Assembly (NCBI RefSeq): GCF_016918015.1
Contig: NZ_JAERMK010000006.1
Span: 4,199-68,198, forward strand
Direction: 5' to 3'
From: Glycomyces sp. YM15
Lineage (GTDB): Bacteria > Actinomycetota > Actinomycetes > Mycobacteriales > Micromonosporaceae
DNA length: 64,000 bases
Below the pieces are notes generated by a model. That model did not search any database, had not been told where the DNA came from, and saw nothing but the letters and a program-made list of their open reading frames with translations. Positions 7,465 through 16,544 of this stretch are shown here, in pieces. A program made the translations under genes and the position numbers. Each line of letters opens with the position of its first letter. Position 1 is the stretch's first letter.

Positions 7465-8874
7465 ATGGAAACCGGCTCACCCGACGCCGCCCCGGCACGG
7501 CGTCGAATGACGCGCCGCCGCCGCATGCGCAAGTGGCTCATGGCAACCGCCGCCGCACTGGCCGTCGTCTTCGCGGGCGTATGGCAGCTGGTCCCTGCGG
7601 GCGCGCAGCAGACCGGCGGGTTCTCGATCGAGGGCACGCAGCTCGTCGACGCCAACGGCAACCCGTTCATCATGCGCGGCTCCACCCACCCCGACGTCTG
7701 GTACCAGGGCGAGTTCGAGAGCTTCGGCGAGATCAGCGACCTCGGCGCCAACACCGTCCGCGTCGTCCTCGGCTCCGGCCATCGCGACTGGGGCACCACC
7801 AGCGCCGCGCGCGTGCAGCAGATCGTGGACGAATGCAAGGCCCAGCGCCTCATCTGCGTCCTCGAAGTCCACGACACCACCGGCTACGGCGAAGAGGCCA
7901 GCGCGGCGAGCCTCGACCAGGCCGTGACCTACTGGGAGGGCCTGTACTCCGTCCTGGAGGGGGAAGAGGCCTACGTGCTCATCAACATCGGCAACGAGCC
8001 GATCGGCAACACCGACCCGGGCCAGTGGACCCAGGCCACGGTGGACGCCGTCGACCGCATGCGCGACATCGGCTTCGAGCACACCCTGGTCGTGGACGCG
8101 CCGAACTGGGGCCAGGACTGGACCAACACCATGCGGGACGACGCCCCCACGGTGGCGGCGGCCGACCCGCTCGGCAACACGCTGTTCTCGGTGCACATGT
8201 ACCAGGTCTACAGCTCCCCGCAGACCGTCATCGACTACTTCGACGCGTTCGAGGCGATGGGGCTGCCGCTCATCGTCGGCGAGTACGCCGACACCCACCA
8301 GGGCTCCACGGTCGCCTGGGAGACCATCCAGTCCGAGGCGCACGCGCGCGGCATCGGCTGGATCGGCTGGTCCTACTCGGGCAACAGCGACCCGATCCTC
8401 GACCAGGTGCTCAACTTCGACCCGAACCAGATGACCACCTACGGCGAGCGGATCTTCAACTCCACTTATGGCATCGGGAACACCGCCGAGCGCGCCACGG
8501 TCTACGGCGACGACCCGGACCCGACCACGCCGACCACCAGCCCCACCGAAGAGCCGACCACCGGCGGCCCGACCGAGGGCGACTGCACCGCGAACATCAC
8601 CGCGGTCAGCTCCTGGGGCGGCGGCTGGCAGGGGAACGTCAGCGTCACCGCCGACCAGGGCGCCGTCGACGGCTGGCGGCTCACCTGGACGTGGGCCGGG
8701 GCCGCCCGGATCACGAGCAGCTGGAACGCCGACCTGACGGCCTCGGGCGCGAACGTGACCGCGGAGGACGTGGGCTGGAACGCCGCCGTCGCCAGCGGCC
8801 AGAGCCGCGAGGTCTTCGGCTTCATCGCGTCCGGCGCCACCGAGACGCCGGTCGTGACCTGCGAGGCGATCTGA
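7465..8874 (+). CDS. Secreted GH5 endo-beta-mannanase with CBM2
   Basis: A 469-residue secreted enzyme expected to hydrolyse internal beta-1,4-mannosidic bonds. Basic residues followed by a hydrophobic segment (WLMATAAALAVVFAGVWQLV) and AGAQQ look like a signal peptide. The catalytic module starts at GFSIEGTQLVDANGNPF and has the acid/base Glu in INIGNEPIGN (about residue 178) and the nucleophile Glu in LIVGEYAD (about 273); the pattern resembles actinobacterial GH5_8 mannanases. A Pro/Thr linker (about 350-370) leads to a C-terminal CBM2-like module with conserved Trp (SSWGGGWQGNVSV) and Cys near both ends. It is the extracellular step of the locus. A cellulase activity is a less likely alternative. 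Confidence 0.9.
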   Translation: METGSPDAAPARRRMTRRRRMRKWLMATAAALAVVFAGVWQLVPAGAQQTGGFSIEGTQLVDANGNPFIMRGSTHPDVWYQGEFESFGEISDLGANTVRVVLGSGHRDWGTTSAARVQQIVDECKAQRLICVLEVHDTTGYGEEASAASLDQAVTYWEGLYSVLEGEEAYVLINIGNEPIGNTDPGQWTQATVDAVDRMRDIGFEHTLVVDAPNWGQDWTNTMRDDAPTVAAADPLGNTLFSVHMYQVYSSPQTVIDYFDAFEAMGLPLIVGEYADTHQGSTVAWETIQSEAHARGIGWIGWSYSGNSDPILDQVLNFDPNQMTTYGERIFNSTYGIGNTAERATVYGDDPDPTTPTTSPTEEPTTGGPTEGDCTANITAVSSWGGGWQGNVSVTADQGAVDGWRLTWTWAGAARITSSWNADLTASGANVTAEDVGWNAAVASGQSREVFGFIASGATETPVVTCEAI

Positions 8875-8888
8875 TCAGGGCATGAACG

Positions 8889-8918
8889 CGGGCGGCGGGC
8901 CTTTCGGTCCGCCGCCCG
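8889..8918. terminator. Hairpin terminator after the mannanase gene
   Basis: A 13-bp stem (CGGGCGGCGGGCC with GGTCCGCCGCCCG, one G-T pair) closes a TTTC loop and is followed by TTTCG. It lies between two converging genes and can serve both strands. Confidence 0.75.
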
Positions 8919-8946
8919 TTTCGCTCATGTACCGGTCGTTCCGGCC

Positions 8947-9156
8947 TCAGCCGTTCTTGGTCGGGAGCTGGAACTTGCCGGGCCCGCCCTTCGGCATCTG
9001 GGAGCGGACGCCGCCCTTCTTGTTGCCGATGGGCTGGTGGCCGGTCTTCTCGGCCTTCTTGCCGCGGGCGAGCGCACGGCGCTGCTCGCGGTTGAGCGGC
9101 TCCTCGACGGGAGCTGCTTCTGCGGCCTCTTCGGGCTTGGGAGCTTCGGCGGTCAT
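8947..9156 (-). CDS. Small conserved actinobacterial protein, unknown function
   Basis: A 69-residue soluble, charged protein. The first 20 residues are rich in Glu, Pro and Ala; the middle carries a basic NREQRRALARGKKAEK motif that I recognise from short actinobacterial proteins of unknown function; the tail is Gly/Lys-rich. There is no membrane segment or catalytic motif. The ATG has GGGGA seven bases upstream. It stands alone between the convergent mannanase gene and the divergent transglutaminase-like gene. The basic stretch would suit RNA or ribosome binding, but this is a guess. Confidence 0.7.
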   Translation of the reverse strand: MTAEAPKPEEAAEAAPVEEPLNREQRRALARGKKAEKTGHQPIGNKKGGVRSQMPKGGPGKFQLPTKNG

Positions 9157-9336
9157 ACGGATCCCCTTTTCGGGTAGAGCGTGAAGAGACGTGAGCGCGA
9201 AACGGAGTCAATACTCGACGTCTCAAGAACTTGGCACTCAGTCGTATTGGCGGCCCCATCGTAGGGGGCGGCCGAATCTCTTCTAAAGGATCATGCCGCC
9301 CACTCTAGCGGCTGCGCGTGCGCGGCACAACAACGT

Positions 9337-9366
9337 TTGCGAGTGGCGGGCGGGTGACTCTACCCT
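9337..9366 (+). promoter_or_regulatory. Promoter of a leaderless transcript
   Basis: TTGCGA (9337-9342), an 18-base spacer and TACCCT (9361-9366) form a SigA-type promoter. The -10 box ends seven bases before the ATG at 9374 and no ribosome-binding site is present, the usual layout of a leaderless actinobacterial mRNA. Confidence 0.55.
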
Positions 9367-9373
9367 CATACGC

Positions 9374-10636
9374 ATGACTCAGTCCAGCCGCCGAGGTTCG
9401 ACGGCCGCCCCCGCGCACAGCCCGGCGAAGCTCGCGCGCGTGCGCACGGTCGCCCAGGACGCCATGCGCGGCGCCCGCTGGTGGACCCTCCTCGACCTGG
9501 AGCGGGTCCTCCGCGCCGACACCGAGTTCTGGCGCGACCTGTGGGCCCCGTCCCTCGCCATCGCCGCGCACAAGGTCGGGTTGAGGAACGCGCGGTCGCG
9601 GTTCGACGAGGCCATCGAAGCCGGATTCCACCAGATCGACCTGTTCGAGCCCGAGCTCTCGGCGGCGTTCGGAGCGGACCCGGACTGGCCGCTGGTCATG
9701 GAGCGCGCCCGCGCGAACGTCCCGGTGCCCGCACTGCGGCTCACCGCCTGGCCCGAGCCGGGACCGGCCGCGCCGTTGCGCCTCGACCGCGCTGAGGCCC
9801 ACCGCGAGCCGCAGCTGGTGCCACGCCTCCCCCGGCCCGGCGCGGGCGCCTGGGAGAGCGCCAAGGCGCTCCTGGGGTGGACGTCCGGGTTGTGGCGGCA
9901 CGCCAACGCTCGCATCAACGCGGGCGACGCCCTGGACGTGCTCGAGCAGGTCGCGAACGGCGCGCGCTACTCGTGCGTCGAGTACTCGATCGTGCTCGCC
10001 CAGGGGCTCAACGCGCTCCGCGTCCCGGCCCGCCGGGTCTGGCTGCGGCGCGGGGACTACCACGACGGCGTCGGCCAGGGCCATGCCGTGGCCGAGGCCT
10101 GGATCGACGACCTGGACCAGTGGGTGCTGCTGGACGGCCAGCACGGGGCGTACTGGGCGGACGAGAACGGCAAACCGCTGAGCCTGCCCGAACTGCAGGC
10201 GCGCGAACGACCCGCGCGGCCGGTGCACGTCGGCGCGCGCGAGCTCATGAAGGACCCGGCGCTGTGGGCGGCGTACTTCGCGCACGCCTCGGTCACCGGG
10301 ATCGCCTGGGAGCCGACGGGTTTCGTGCCGGTCTTCCAGGACGGGCAGGTCCTCGCCACCGAACGCCTGGTACGCGACAGCGCGGACGCCTATCCGCGGC
10401 TCTCCGACCTCGGGATCGGCGTGACCGCGCTCGGCGGGGCGCCGGCGGTGGAACTGAAGCCGGTGCACCCCTATGCGATCGGCGGGTCCTGGAACGGCGA
10501 GACCATCACCGGGCAGGGTCGGCAGCGGTTCGCCCGGGTGCTCGACCGCGAACCGGGCGAGCACCGGGCGGCGCTGGCCGCGGTGACCCCGTTCGGGCCG
10601 TTGGCATCTCGCGAGCTGCGCTGGACCGCGAGCTGA
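9374..10636 (+). CDS. Transglutaminase-like domain protein
   Basis: About 420 residues. The centre has the layout of a transglutaminase/cysteine-protease core: Cys in YSCVEYSIVLAQGL, His in GQGHAVAEAWIDD and Asp in QWVLLDGQHGAYW, in the right order and spacing for a Cys-His-Asp triad. No signal peptide or membrane helix is seen, so it probably works inside the cell; the substrate is unknown. I chose the ATG at 9374 because a promoter sits exactly where a leaderless start needs it; an upstream in-frame ATG at 9293 would add 27 unlikely residues. The gene is monocistronic. It may instead be a peptidase or deamidase of the same fold. Confidence 0.75.
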   Translation: MTQSSRRGSTAAPAHSPAKLARVRTVAQDAMRGARWWTLLDLERVLRADTEFWRDLWAPSLAIAAHKVGLRNARSRFDEAIEAGFHQIDLFEPELSAAFGADPDWPLVMERARANVPVPALRLTAWPEPGPAAPLRLDRAEAHREPQLVPRLPRPGAGAWESAKALLGWTSGLWRHANARINAGDALDVLEQVANGARYSCVEYSIVLAQGLNALRVPARRVWLRRGDYHDGVGQGHAVAEAWIDDLDQWVLLDGQHGAYWADENGKPLSLPELQARERPARPVHVGARELMKDPALWAAYFAHASVTGIAWEPTGFVPVFQDGQVLATERLVRDSADAYPRLSDLGIGVTALGGAPAVELKPVHPYAIGGSWNGETITGQGRQRFARVLDREPGEHRAALAAVTPFGPLASRELRWTAS

Positions 10637-10657
10637 ACCGATACCGATCAGCAGATA

Positions 10658-10704
10658 TTGACATTTGCCTATCTATTGACAGGCAAGCGCTCGCACGATA
10701 GATT
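10658..10704 (+). promoter_or_regulatory. Strong promoter overlapped by an inverted repeat
   Basis: TTGACA (10676-10681), a 17-base spacer and TAGATT (10699-10704) make a near-consensus promoter in an AT-rich patch; a second TTGACA lies at 10658-10663. An inverted repeat, TTGCCT (10665-10670) and AGGCAA (10681-10686), spans the -35 box and could be an operator. No convincing reading frame follows on this strand. Confidence 0.55.
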
Positions 10705-10914
10705 TGCTGCACTTCCCTCGAAAACCATCAAGAAGCCGCACCGGCGGCGCTCCGGCACAGTGAACGACAGCCCACCGCCGTTCATCGTTGGGAGCGCTCC
10801 ATCGATGCGGACCGCCTGGCCTCGGGCCCTGCGGTTTCGGCGAAGGCCCCCGGCTCCCGGCTCGTCGGGAGTCTTCGTCGCAGAGGGCCGCCCGCGTCGG
10901 ACAGCGCGGGCGGC
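10705..10914 (+). ncRNA. Candidate small RNA ending in a strong hairpin
   Basis: The strong promoter just upstream faces about 200 bases with no credible start codon or ribosome-binding site. The stretch contains a CTCCCG/CGGGAG stem-loop near 10855 and ends in a perfect 10-bp hairpin (GCCGCCCGCG, 10887-10896, with CGCGGGCGGC, 10905-10914). The hairpin may equally terminate the minus-strand kinase gene, whose stop is at 10917. I do not recognise a known RNA family, and the transcript is inferred only. Confidence 0.3.
10887..10914. terminator. Perfect 10-bp hairpin downstream of the APH-fold kinase
   Basis: The arms GCCGCCCGCG and CGCGGGCGGC pair fully around an 8-base loop. It sits two bases past the stop codon of the minus-strand kinase gene and at the end of the possible plus-strand transcript, so it could work in both directions. 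Confidence 0.65.
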
Positions 10915-10916
10915 GT

Positions 10917-11705
10917 TCAGCGCAGCGCCTCGTCCAGGATGTAGCGCTCGGCGTCCAGCAGCCGCAGGTCCCGCGCCGGGCGGCGCAGATGCCCCTTCTC
11001 GACGATCCGCTCGAACGCGGGATCGCCCGCCTGGGCCATCCGCCGGATGCCCTCGATGTGGTCCACGATCCGCTTCCGGATCACCTTGATGAAGCGCTGC
11101 CGGTCGCGGTCGGAGAGCCCGTACGCGTCCGCGAACATCCGCAGCCGCCGGGCCCGGTCGGGCTTCTTCCAGCCCAACGTGATCGAATCCCGGTCGGTGA
11201 AGATCGGCACCCAGGTCCAGGCCGCGTACGCGACGTCGTAGATCCGCGCGCCGGGGCTCGCCAGGTCGAAGTCGATGAGCGAGAGCGTCCCGTCCGGCCG
11301 CCACACCACGTTGTGCGGCGCGGCGTCGTGGTGGCAGATGACCTCGGTGTCCGGCGGCGGCGGCCCGAAGGACCGCCAGGTCGCCCCCTGCGGCGGCCGG
11401 AAGCCGTACTGCGCGTCGTGGAACATCCGCAGCATCTTCGCGACCGCGCTCATGGTCTCGTCCGTGGTCCAATGCGGCGCCAGCGGGTACTTGCCCGGCT
11501 CGCCCTCGACGAACGAGAGCACCTCCCGGGCGTGCTCGTCGATGCCCAGCACCCGCGGCGCGCCCGTGAAACCGGCGCCGTCCAGGTGCCGCAGCAGCGC
11601 GTGGACGGCGGGCGTCCAGGGTCCCGTGTTCCGGCGGACCGTGTCGCCCAGCCGGACGACCGTGCTCGTATTACCGCCGATCAGCGGAATCTCGTCTTGG
11701 CTCAC
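10917..11705 (-). CDS. Aminoglycoside phosphotransferase-family kinase
   Basis: A 262-residue protein of the APH/choline-kinase fold. It has the catalytic loop HHDAAPHNVVW (H-x-D with Asn five residues on) and the metal-binding IDFDLASPG, so it should transfer phosphate from ATP to a small hydroxylated molecule; the substrate is unknown. The GTG at 11705 has GGGGA five bases upstream and gives a start (SQDEIPLIGGNTS) like other actinobacterial members; an ATG at 11777 would overlap the end of ftsY. It lies 40 bp after ftsY in the same direction. An antibiotic-resistance role is possible but not indicated; most such chromosomal proteins are uncharacterised. Confidence 0.85.
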   Translation of the reverse strand: MSQDEIPLIGGNTSTVVRLGDTVRRNTGPWTPAVHALLRHLDGAGFTGAPRVLGIDEHAREVLSFVEGEPGKYPLAPHWTTDETMSAVAKMLRMFHDAQYGFRPPQGATWRSFGPPPPDTEVICHHDAAPHNVVWRPDGTLSLIDFDLASPGARIYDVAYAAWTWVPIFTDRDSITLGWKKPDRARRLRMFADAYGLSDRDRQRFIKVIRKRIVDHIEGIRRMAQAGDPAFERIVEKGHLRRPARDLRLLDAERYILDEALR

Positions 11706-11745
11706 CGGTCCCCGCAGTGCCTGCCGTCTTCGTTGATAGGGGGTG

Positions 11746-12903
11746 TCAGGACTCGTCGCCGTCGCCGGCGCTTCCATCGACGATCGCGTCGACGAACGCC
11801 CCGACTTCGAACGGGGCCAGGTCGTCCGGCCCCTCTCCGAGTCCGACCAGCTTAACCGGTACCCCCAACTGCCGCTGAACCGCGATCACGATCCCGCCCT
11901 TGGCACTGCCGTCGAGTTTGGTGAGCACGATGCCGGTGACGTCGCAGACCTCGCCGAAGACCTTGGCCTGCTGCAGCCCGTTCTGGCCGGTCGTGGCGTC
12001 GAGCACCAGCAGCGTCTCGGCCACCGGGCCCTGCTTCTCGACGACCCGTTTGACCTTCCCGAGCTCGTCCATCAGCCCGGCCTTGTTCTGGAGCCGGCCC
12101 GCCGTGTCGATCAGGACGACGTCGGCGCCCTCCGCGGCCCCGGCCTTCACCGCGTCGAACGCGACCGATGCGGGGTCGGCGCCCGCGTCGCGGCGCACCA
12201 CCTTCGCGCCCACGCGCGAACCCCAGGTCTCCAACTGCTCGGCGGCCGCGGCGCGGAACGTGTCCGCCGCGCCCATGAGCACGGTCTTGTCCTCGGCGAT
12301 GAGCACGCGGGCCACGCGGCCGCACGTCGTGGTCTTGCCGGAGCCGTTGACGCCGACCATCAAGATCACGGCCGGGCCCTCCCCCGACGGCGCGACGGTC
12401 GCGATCGAGCGGTCGAGCTCCGGTTCCAGGACGGCGGTGAGCTCGGCCTTCAACAGGCGGCGCAGCTCCTCGGGGTCGCGGGTGCCGAGGACCTTCACGC
12501 GCTCGCGCAGGCTTTCGACAACCGCGGTCGTGTCCGCGATGCCCACGTCGGCGGTCAGCAGGGTCTCCTCGACCTCGTCCCACACGTCGTCGTCGAGCTT
12601 GTCGCTCGCCAGCAGCGCCAGCAGGCCCTTCCCCAGCGCGTTGTTCGAACGGGCCAGCCGCGAACGCAGCCGCACCAGGCGACCCTCGACGGGCTCGGGC
12701 GTCTCGACGGCCGGAGCCCGCGGCTCCTCCACCTTCGGCCCGGCCTGCTTCGGGGCCTCGACCTGCGGTTCCTCGGGCGCCTCGACGGGCCCCGACTGCG
12801 CCGCTTCAGACCGCGACCGGGACGAGCGAACACCGAACGCGACGCCGACCACCGCGGCGATCACGACGACGGCCGCGACCAGCCAGATCCACAGGTTGTC
12901 CAC
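11746..12903 (-). CDS. ftsY: Signal recognition particle receptor FtsY
   Basis: A 385-residue SRP receptor GTPase that receives ribosome-SRP complexes at the membrane. An N-terminal membrane helix (LWIWLVAAVVVIAAVVGVAF) is followed by an acidic/proline-rich linker of about 70 residues and the NG domain: GVNGSGKTTTCGRVA (P-loop), DTFRAAAAEQLETW, DTAGRLQNKAGLMDEL and TKLDGSAKGG. The membrane helix is the actinobacterial form. The GTG at 12903 is preceded by GGAGGA with seven bases of spacing; a GTG at 12918 is in frame but has no such site. It follows smc in the order usual for this phylum. Confidence 0.96.
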   Translation of the reverse strand: MDNLWIWLVAAVVVIAAVVGVAFGVRSSRSRSEAAQSGPVEAPEEPQVEAPKQAGPKVEEPRAPAVETPEPVEGRLVRLRSRLARSNNALGKGLLALLASDKLDDDVWDEVEETLLTADVGIADTTAVVESLRERVKVLGTRDPEELRRLLKAELTAVLEPELDRSIATVAPSGEGPAVILMVGVNGSGKTTTCGRVARVLIAEDKTVLMGAADTFRAAAAEQLETWGSRVGAKVVRRDAGADPASVAFDAVKAGAAEGADVVLIDTAGRLQNKAGLMDELGKVKRVVEKQGPVAETLLVLDATTGQNGLQQAKVFGEVCDVTGIVLTKLDGSAKGGIVIAVQRQLGVPVKLVGLGEGPDDLAPFEVGAFVDAIVDGSAGDGDES

Positions 12904-12983
12904 AGGTAAGTCCTCCACCAGAGCTTCGATCGCACCCGCGCGACCGCGAGTCGCGCACGTGCGACCACTCTACTGGCAGGGGC

Positions 12984-15900
12984 TCAGTCCTCTTCGCGGG
13001 AGAACTTCTGGCTGATGACCTGCGTGACACCCGCGCGCATCGTCACGCCGTACAGCGCGTCGCCGATCTCCATCGTGCGCTTCTGGTGGGTGATGATGAG
13101 CAGCTGCGAGTTCTCCTGCAGCCGCCGCAGCAGATCCAGCAGGCGGCCGAGGTTCACGTCGTCGAGCGCCGCCTCCACCTCGTCCATCAGGTAGAACGGG
13201 CTGGGGCGGGCGCGGAAGATCGCGACCAGCAGCGCCAGCGCGGTCAGGGACCGCTCGCCGCCGGAGAGCAGCGAGAGCCGCTTGACCTTCTTGCCGGGCG
13301 GGCGCGCCTCGACCTCGACGCCGGTGCGCAGCAGGTCGTCCGGGTCGGTGAGCAGGATGCGGCCCTCGCCGCCGGGGAAGACGGTCTGGAAGACGTTCTC
13401 GAACTCGCGGGCGGTGTCCGCGAAGGCCTCGGCGAAGACCTGCTGGATGCGGTCGTCGACCTCCTTCACGACGGTGGTGAGGTCGGCGCGGGTCTTCTTG
13501 ACGTCCTCGAGCTGCTCGTTGAGGAACTTGTAGCGCTCCTCGAGGGCGGCGAACTCCTCGAGCGCGAGCGGGTTGACCTTGCCGAGGAGTTTGAGTTCGC
13601 GCTCGCCGCGGGCGGCGCGCTTCTCCATCGTGGCGCGGTCGAACTCGTAAGGCCCGGGTTCCGGCCTGCCCTTCTCCAGCGCGGCGTTGACCTCCTCGGT
13701 GCTGGGCGGCACGAGCTGGTCGGGTCCGTACTCGGCCAGGAGGGTCTCGATGTCGACGCCGAACTCGGCTCCGGCCTTCTCCTCGAGCTGCTCGATGCGC
13801 AGGCGCTGCTCGGCGCGGGCGACCTCGTCGCGGTGGGCGGCGGAGGTGATGCGTTCGAGTTCGGCGGCCGTGGCTCCGGCGCGGTTGCGGAGGTCGGCGA
13901 GGGCGGCTTCGCGGCGGGTCTGCTCGGCGGCGACCTGGTCGCGTTCGATCGCCGCGGCCTCGAGGGAGTCGGTGAGCGCGACGCCGGCGTTCTCGGCCGC
14001 CTCGGCGACGAGCGCGGCGACCTTCGCGCCGCGGGCGCGGGCGGCGCGGCGGGCCTCGGCGCGGGCGCGCGCGGCGCGCTCGGACTGGGCCTGACGGGCG
14101 AGGGCGTCGGCCCGGCCGGCGAGCGCGGAGGCGCGCTCTTCGGCGGTGCGGACGGAGAGGCGGGTCTCCATCTCGTTCTGGCGGGCGGCGTCGAGTGCGC
14201 GGGAGAGGACGTCGCGCTCGTCGGTGGAGGGCTCCTCGATCGCGGGGAGCGATTCGAGTTCCTCGAGGCGCGCTTCGAGGTCGGTGAGCCCGGCGGCGTC
14301 GGTCTCGCGGGCGGCCTGGGCGCGGTCCTTGGCCTGCTGGAGGCGGGCGACCTCGGCTTCGGCGCTGCGGGCGGCGGCGCCGAGTTCGGCGAGGCGGCGG
14401 GCGAGGACACTGTGCGCGGCCTCGGCCTGGCGCTGCGCGGTGCGCACCGCTTCGGCGGCGGCCTCGGCTTCGGCGTGGGCTTCGCGGGCGGCCTCGTACT
14501 GCTCGCGCAGCTGGGCGGCGAGGGACTCGGAGCCGAGCTTGCGGTCGCGGGCCTCGTCGACGGCGGCCTGGATCTCGATGTAGGACTGGGCTTTCGCGGA
14601 GCCGCCGAAGGCGGTCGCCGCGCCGAGGACGTCGCCCGCGCGGGTGACGGCGGTGAGCTGCGGGTGGGCGTCCACGATGGCGCGGGCGGCGTCGAGGTCG
14701 TCGGCGACGCACATCCCGGCGAGCACGGCGCGGACGGTGGAGGCGAGTTCGGCCGGTGCCGAGACCATGTCGGCGACGGCCTTGCAGCCGCTCGGCAGGT
14801 CCACATGCGTCGTTGCACCTGCTGCCAGGCCGCGCTCGATCAAGAACGCGGCTTGTCCGCCGTCCTCGTCGCGGAGGAACCGCAGCGCCTCTGCGGCGCT
14901 GGCGGGATCGGCGACGGCGATGGCGTCGGCGAGGCGGCCGAGCGCGGCGGCGAGCACGGACTCGTAGCCGGGTTCGACGGTGAGGAGCGCGGCGACGGAG
15001 CCGAGGACGCCGGGCATGGCCTCATCGCGGGCGAGGAGCGCGGCGGCGCCGTCCTTGCGGCGCAGGCCGACGGCGAGGGCTTCCTCGCGGGCGGCCCACT
15101 GCGAGGCTTCACGGTCGGCCTCGCGCTCGGCGGCCTGGAGGCGGTCCGCCGCAGCCTTGGCGGCCGCGACACGGGCCTTGGCTTCGGCGACGGCTTCGTC
15201 GAACTCGGTGTTCGATTCGACCGCTTCGTTCTCGGCCTCGGCTTCGGCGTAGGCCTCGGCGGCGGCTTCGGCGCGTTCGCGGGCCTCGGCGAGCGCGATG
15301 TTGGCGCGTTCGAGTTCTTCGGCGGCGGCGGCGGTGCGGGTCTGCAGGGAGTCGACGCGGCCGCGCAGGGTGGCGAGGGCTTCGCGGCGCTCGGCGGCGG
15401 CCTTCACGGCGGTGACGATGCGCTGCTCGGCCTCTGCGAGCGCTGCTTCGGTCTCCTCACGGGCCTCCACGGCGGAGGAGAGCCGTTCGGAGTCCTCCGC
15501 GATGGACTCGCGCAGTTCGACCTCCTGCTCGCGGATGCGCTCGGCTTCGGTCTCGAGGACGTCGGGGTCGCGCCCGGCGCGGTCGTCGACGGCGTCCTCG
15601 GAGAGGTAGCGGCGGCGCTCGGCGGCGAGCTGGGCGGTCGAGCGCAGGCGTTCGGCCACGGCCTGGAGGCGGTACCAGGTCTCCTGGAGCCGGGCGAGGC
15701 GCGGCTTGTCCGCGGCGTGAGCGGCCTCGACCTCACCCACCTGGGCGTTGAGGCGCTCGTGCTCGTCGGCGAGGACTTCCTTGCGCTCCTTCAGGGCCTC
15801 TTCGTCGGCGAGGTCCTTGGCGATGTTGCCGCGCAGCGACGTGAGGTCGTCGGCGAGGAGGCGCAGGCGGGCCTCGCGCAGGTCCATCTGGATGGTCTGG

Positions 15901-16544
15901 GCGCGGCGGGCGAGCTCGGCCTGGCGGCCGAGGGGCTTGAGCTGGCGGCGCAGTTCGCCGGTGAGGTCGGCGAGGCGGTCGAGGTTGCCCTGCATGCCCT
16001 CGAGCTTGCGGAGGGCCTTCTCCTTGCGCTTGCGGTGCTTGAGGACGCCCGCGGCCTCTTCGATGAACGCGCGGCGGTCCTCAGGGCGGGCGTGCAGGTA
16101 GGAGTCGAGCTTGCCCTGGCCGACGAGGACGTGCATCTCGCGGCCGATACCGGCGTCGGAGAGCAGGTCCTGCACGTCGAGGAGGCGGCAGCGGTCACCG
16201 TTGATCTCGTATTCGCCCTCGCCGGAGCGGAACATGCGGCGGGTGATCGAGACTTCGGAGTAGTCGATGGGGATGGCGCCGTCGGAGTTGTCGATGGTCA
16301 AGGTGACCTCGGCGCGGCCGAGCGCGGGGCGGCCGGTGGTGCCGGCGAAGATGACGTCCTCCATCTTGCCGCCGCGCAGGGACTTCGCGCCCTGCTCGCC
16401 GAGGACCCAGGCGATGGCGTCGACGACATTGGACTTCCCGGAGCCGTTCGGGCCCACGACGCAGGTGATCCCCGGTTCGAAACGCAGGGTCGTGGCCGAG
16501 GCGAAGGACTTGAAGCCCTTCAGCGTGAGGCTCTTCAGGTACAA
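12984..16544 (-). CDS. smc: Chromosome segregation ATPase SMC
   Basis: The 1186-residue SMC protein, which with ScpA/ScpB forms the bacterial condensin that loads at parS and aligns chromosome arms. The N-terminal head has GPNGSGKSNVVDAI; two long coiled coils, very rich in Ala, Glu and Arg, flank a hinge around residues 500-650; the C-terminal head has the ABC signature LLSGGERSLTALALL and the Walker B PFYLMDEVEAALDD. Length is normal. It starts with TTG (YLKSLTLKGFKSFA). The partners ScpA/B are not in this window. Confidence 0.97.
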   Translation of the reverse strand: MYLKSLTLKGFKSFASATTLRFEPGITCVVGPNGSGKSNVVDAIAWVLGEQGAKSLRGGKMEDVIFAGTTGRPALGRAEVTLTIDNSDGAIPIDYSEVSITRRMFRSGEGEYEINGDRCRLLDVQDLLSDAGIGREMHVLVGQGKLDSYLHARPEDRRAFIEEAAGVLKHRKRKEKALRKLEGMQGNLDRLADLTGELRRQLKPLGRQAELARRAQTIQMDLREARLRLLADDLTSLRGNIAKDLADEEALKERKEVLADEHERLNAQVGEVEAAHAADKPRLARLQETWYRLQAVAERLRSTAQLAAERRRYLSEDAVDDRAGRDPDVLETEAERIREQEVELRESIAEDSERLSSAVEAREETEAALAEAEQRIVTAVKAAAERREALATLRGRVDSLQTRTAAAAEELERANIALAEARERAEAAAEAYAEAEAENEAVESNTEFDEAVAEAKARVAAAKAAADRLQAAEREADREASQWAAREEALAVGLRRKDGAAALLARDEAMPGVLGSVAALLTVEPGYESVLAAALGRLADAIAVADPASAAEALRFLRDEDGGQAAFLIERGLAAGATTHVDLPSGCKAVADMVSAPAELASTVRAVLAGMCVADDLDAARAIVDAHPQLTAVTRAGDVLGAATAFGGSAKAQSYIEIQAAVDEARDRKLGSESLAAQLREQYEAAREAHAEAEAAAEAVRTAQRQAEAAHSVLARRLAELGAAARSAEAEVARLQQAKDRAQAARETDAAGLTDLEARLEELESLPAIEEPSTDERDVLSRALDAARQNEMETRLSVRTAEERASALAGRADALARQAQSERAARARAEARRAARARGAKVAALVAEAAENAGVALTDSLEAAAIERDQVAAEQTRREAALADLRNRAGATAAELERITSAAHRDEVARAEQRLRIEQLEEKAGAEFGVDIETLLAEYGPDQLVPPSTEEVNAALEKGRPEPGPYEFDRATMEKRAARGERELKLLGKVNPLALEEFAALEERYKFLNEQLEDVKKTRADLTTVVKEVDDRIQQVFAEAFADTAREFENVFQTVFPGGEGRILLTDPDDLLRTGVEVEARPPGKKVKRLSLLSGGERSLTALALLVAIFRARPSPFYLMDEVEAALDDVNLGRLLDLLRRLQENSQLLIITHQKRTMEIGDALYGVTMRAGVTQVISQKFSREED

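Noticed and set aside
10658-11089. 143-codon plus-strand frame behind the strong promoter
   Set aside because: No ribosome-binding site; the sequence is Arg/Pro-rich shadow coding that runs into the antisense of the APH-fold kinase.
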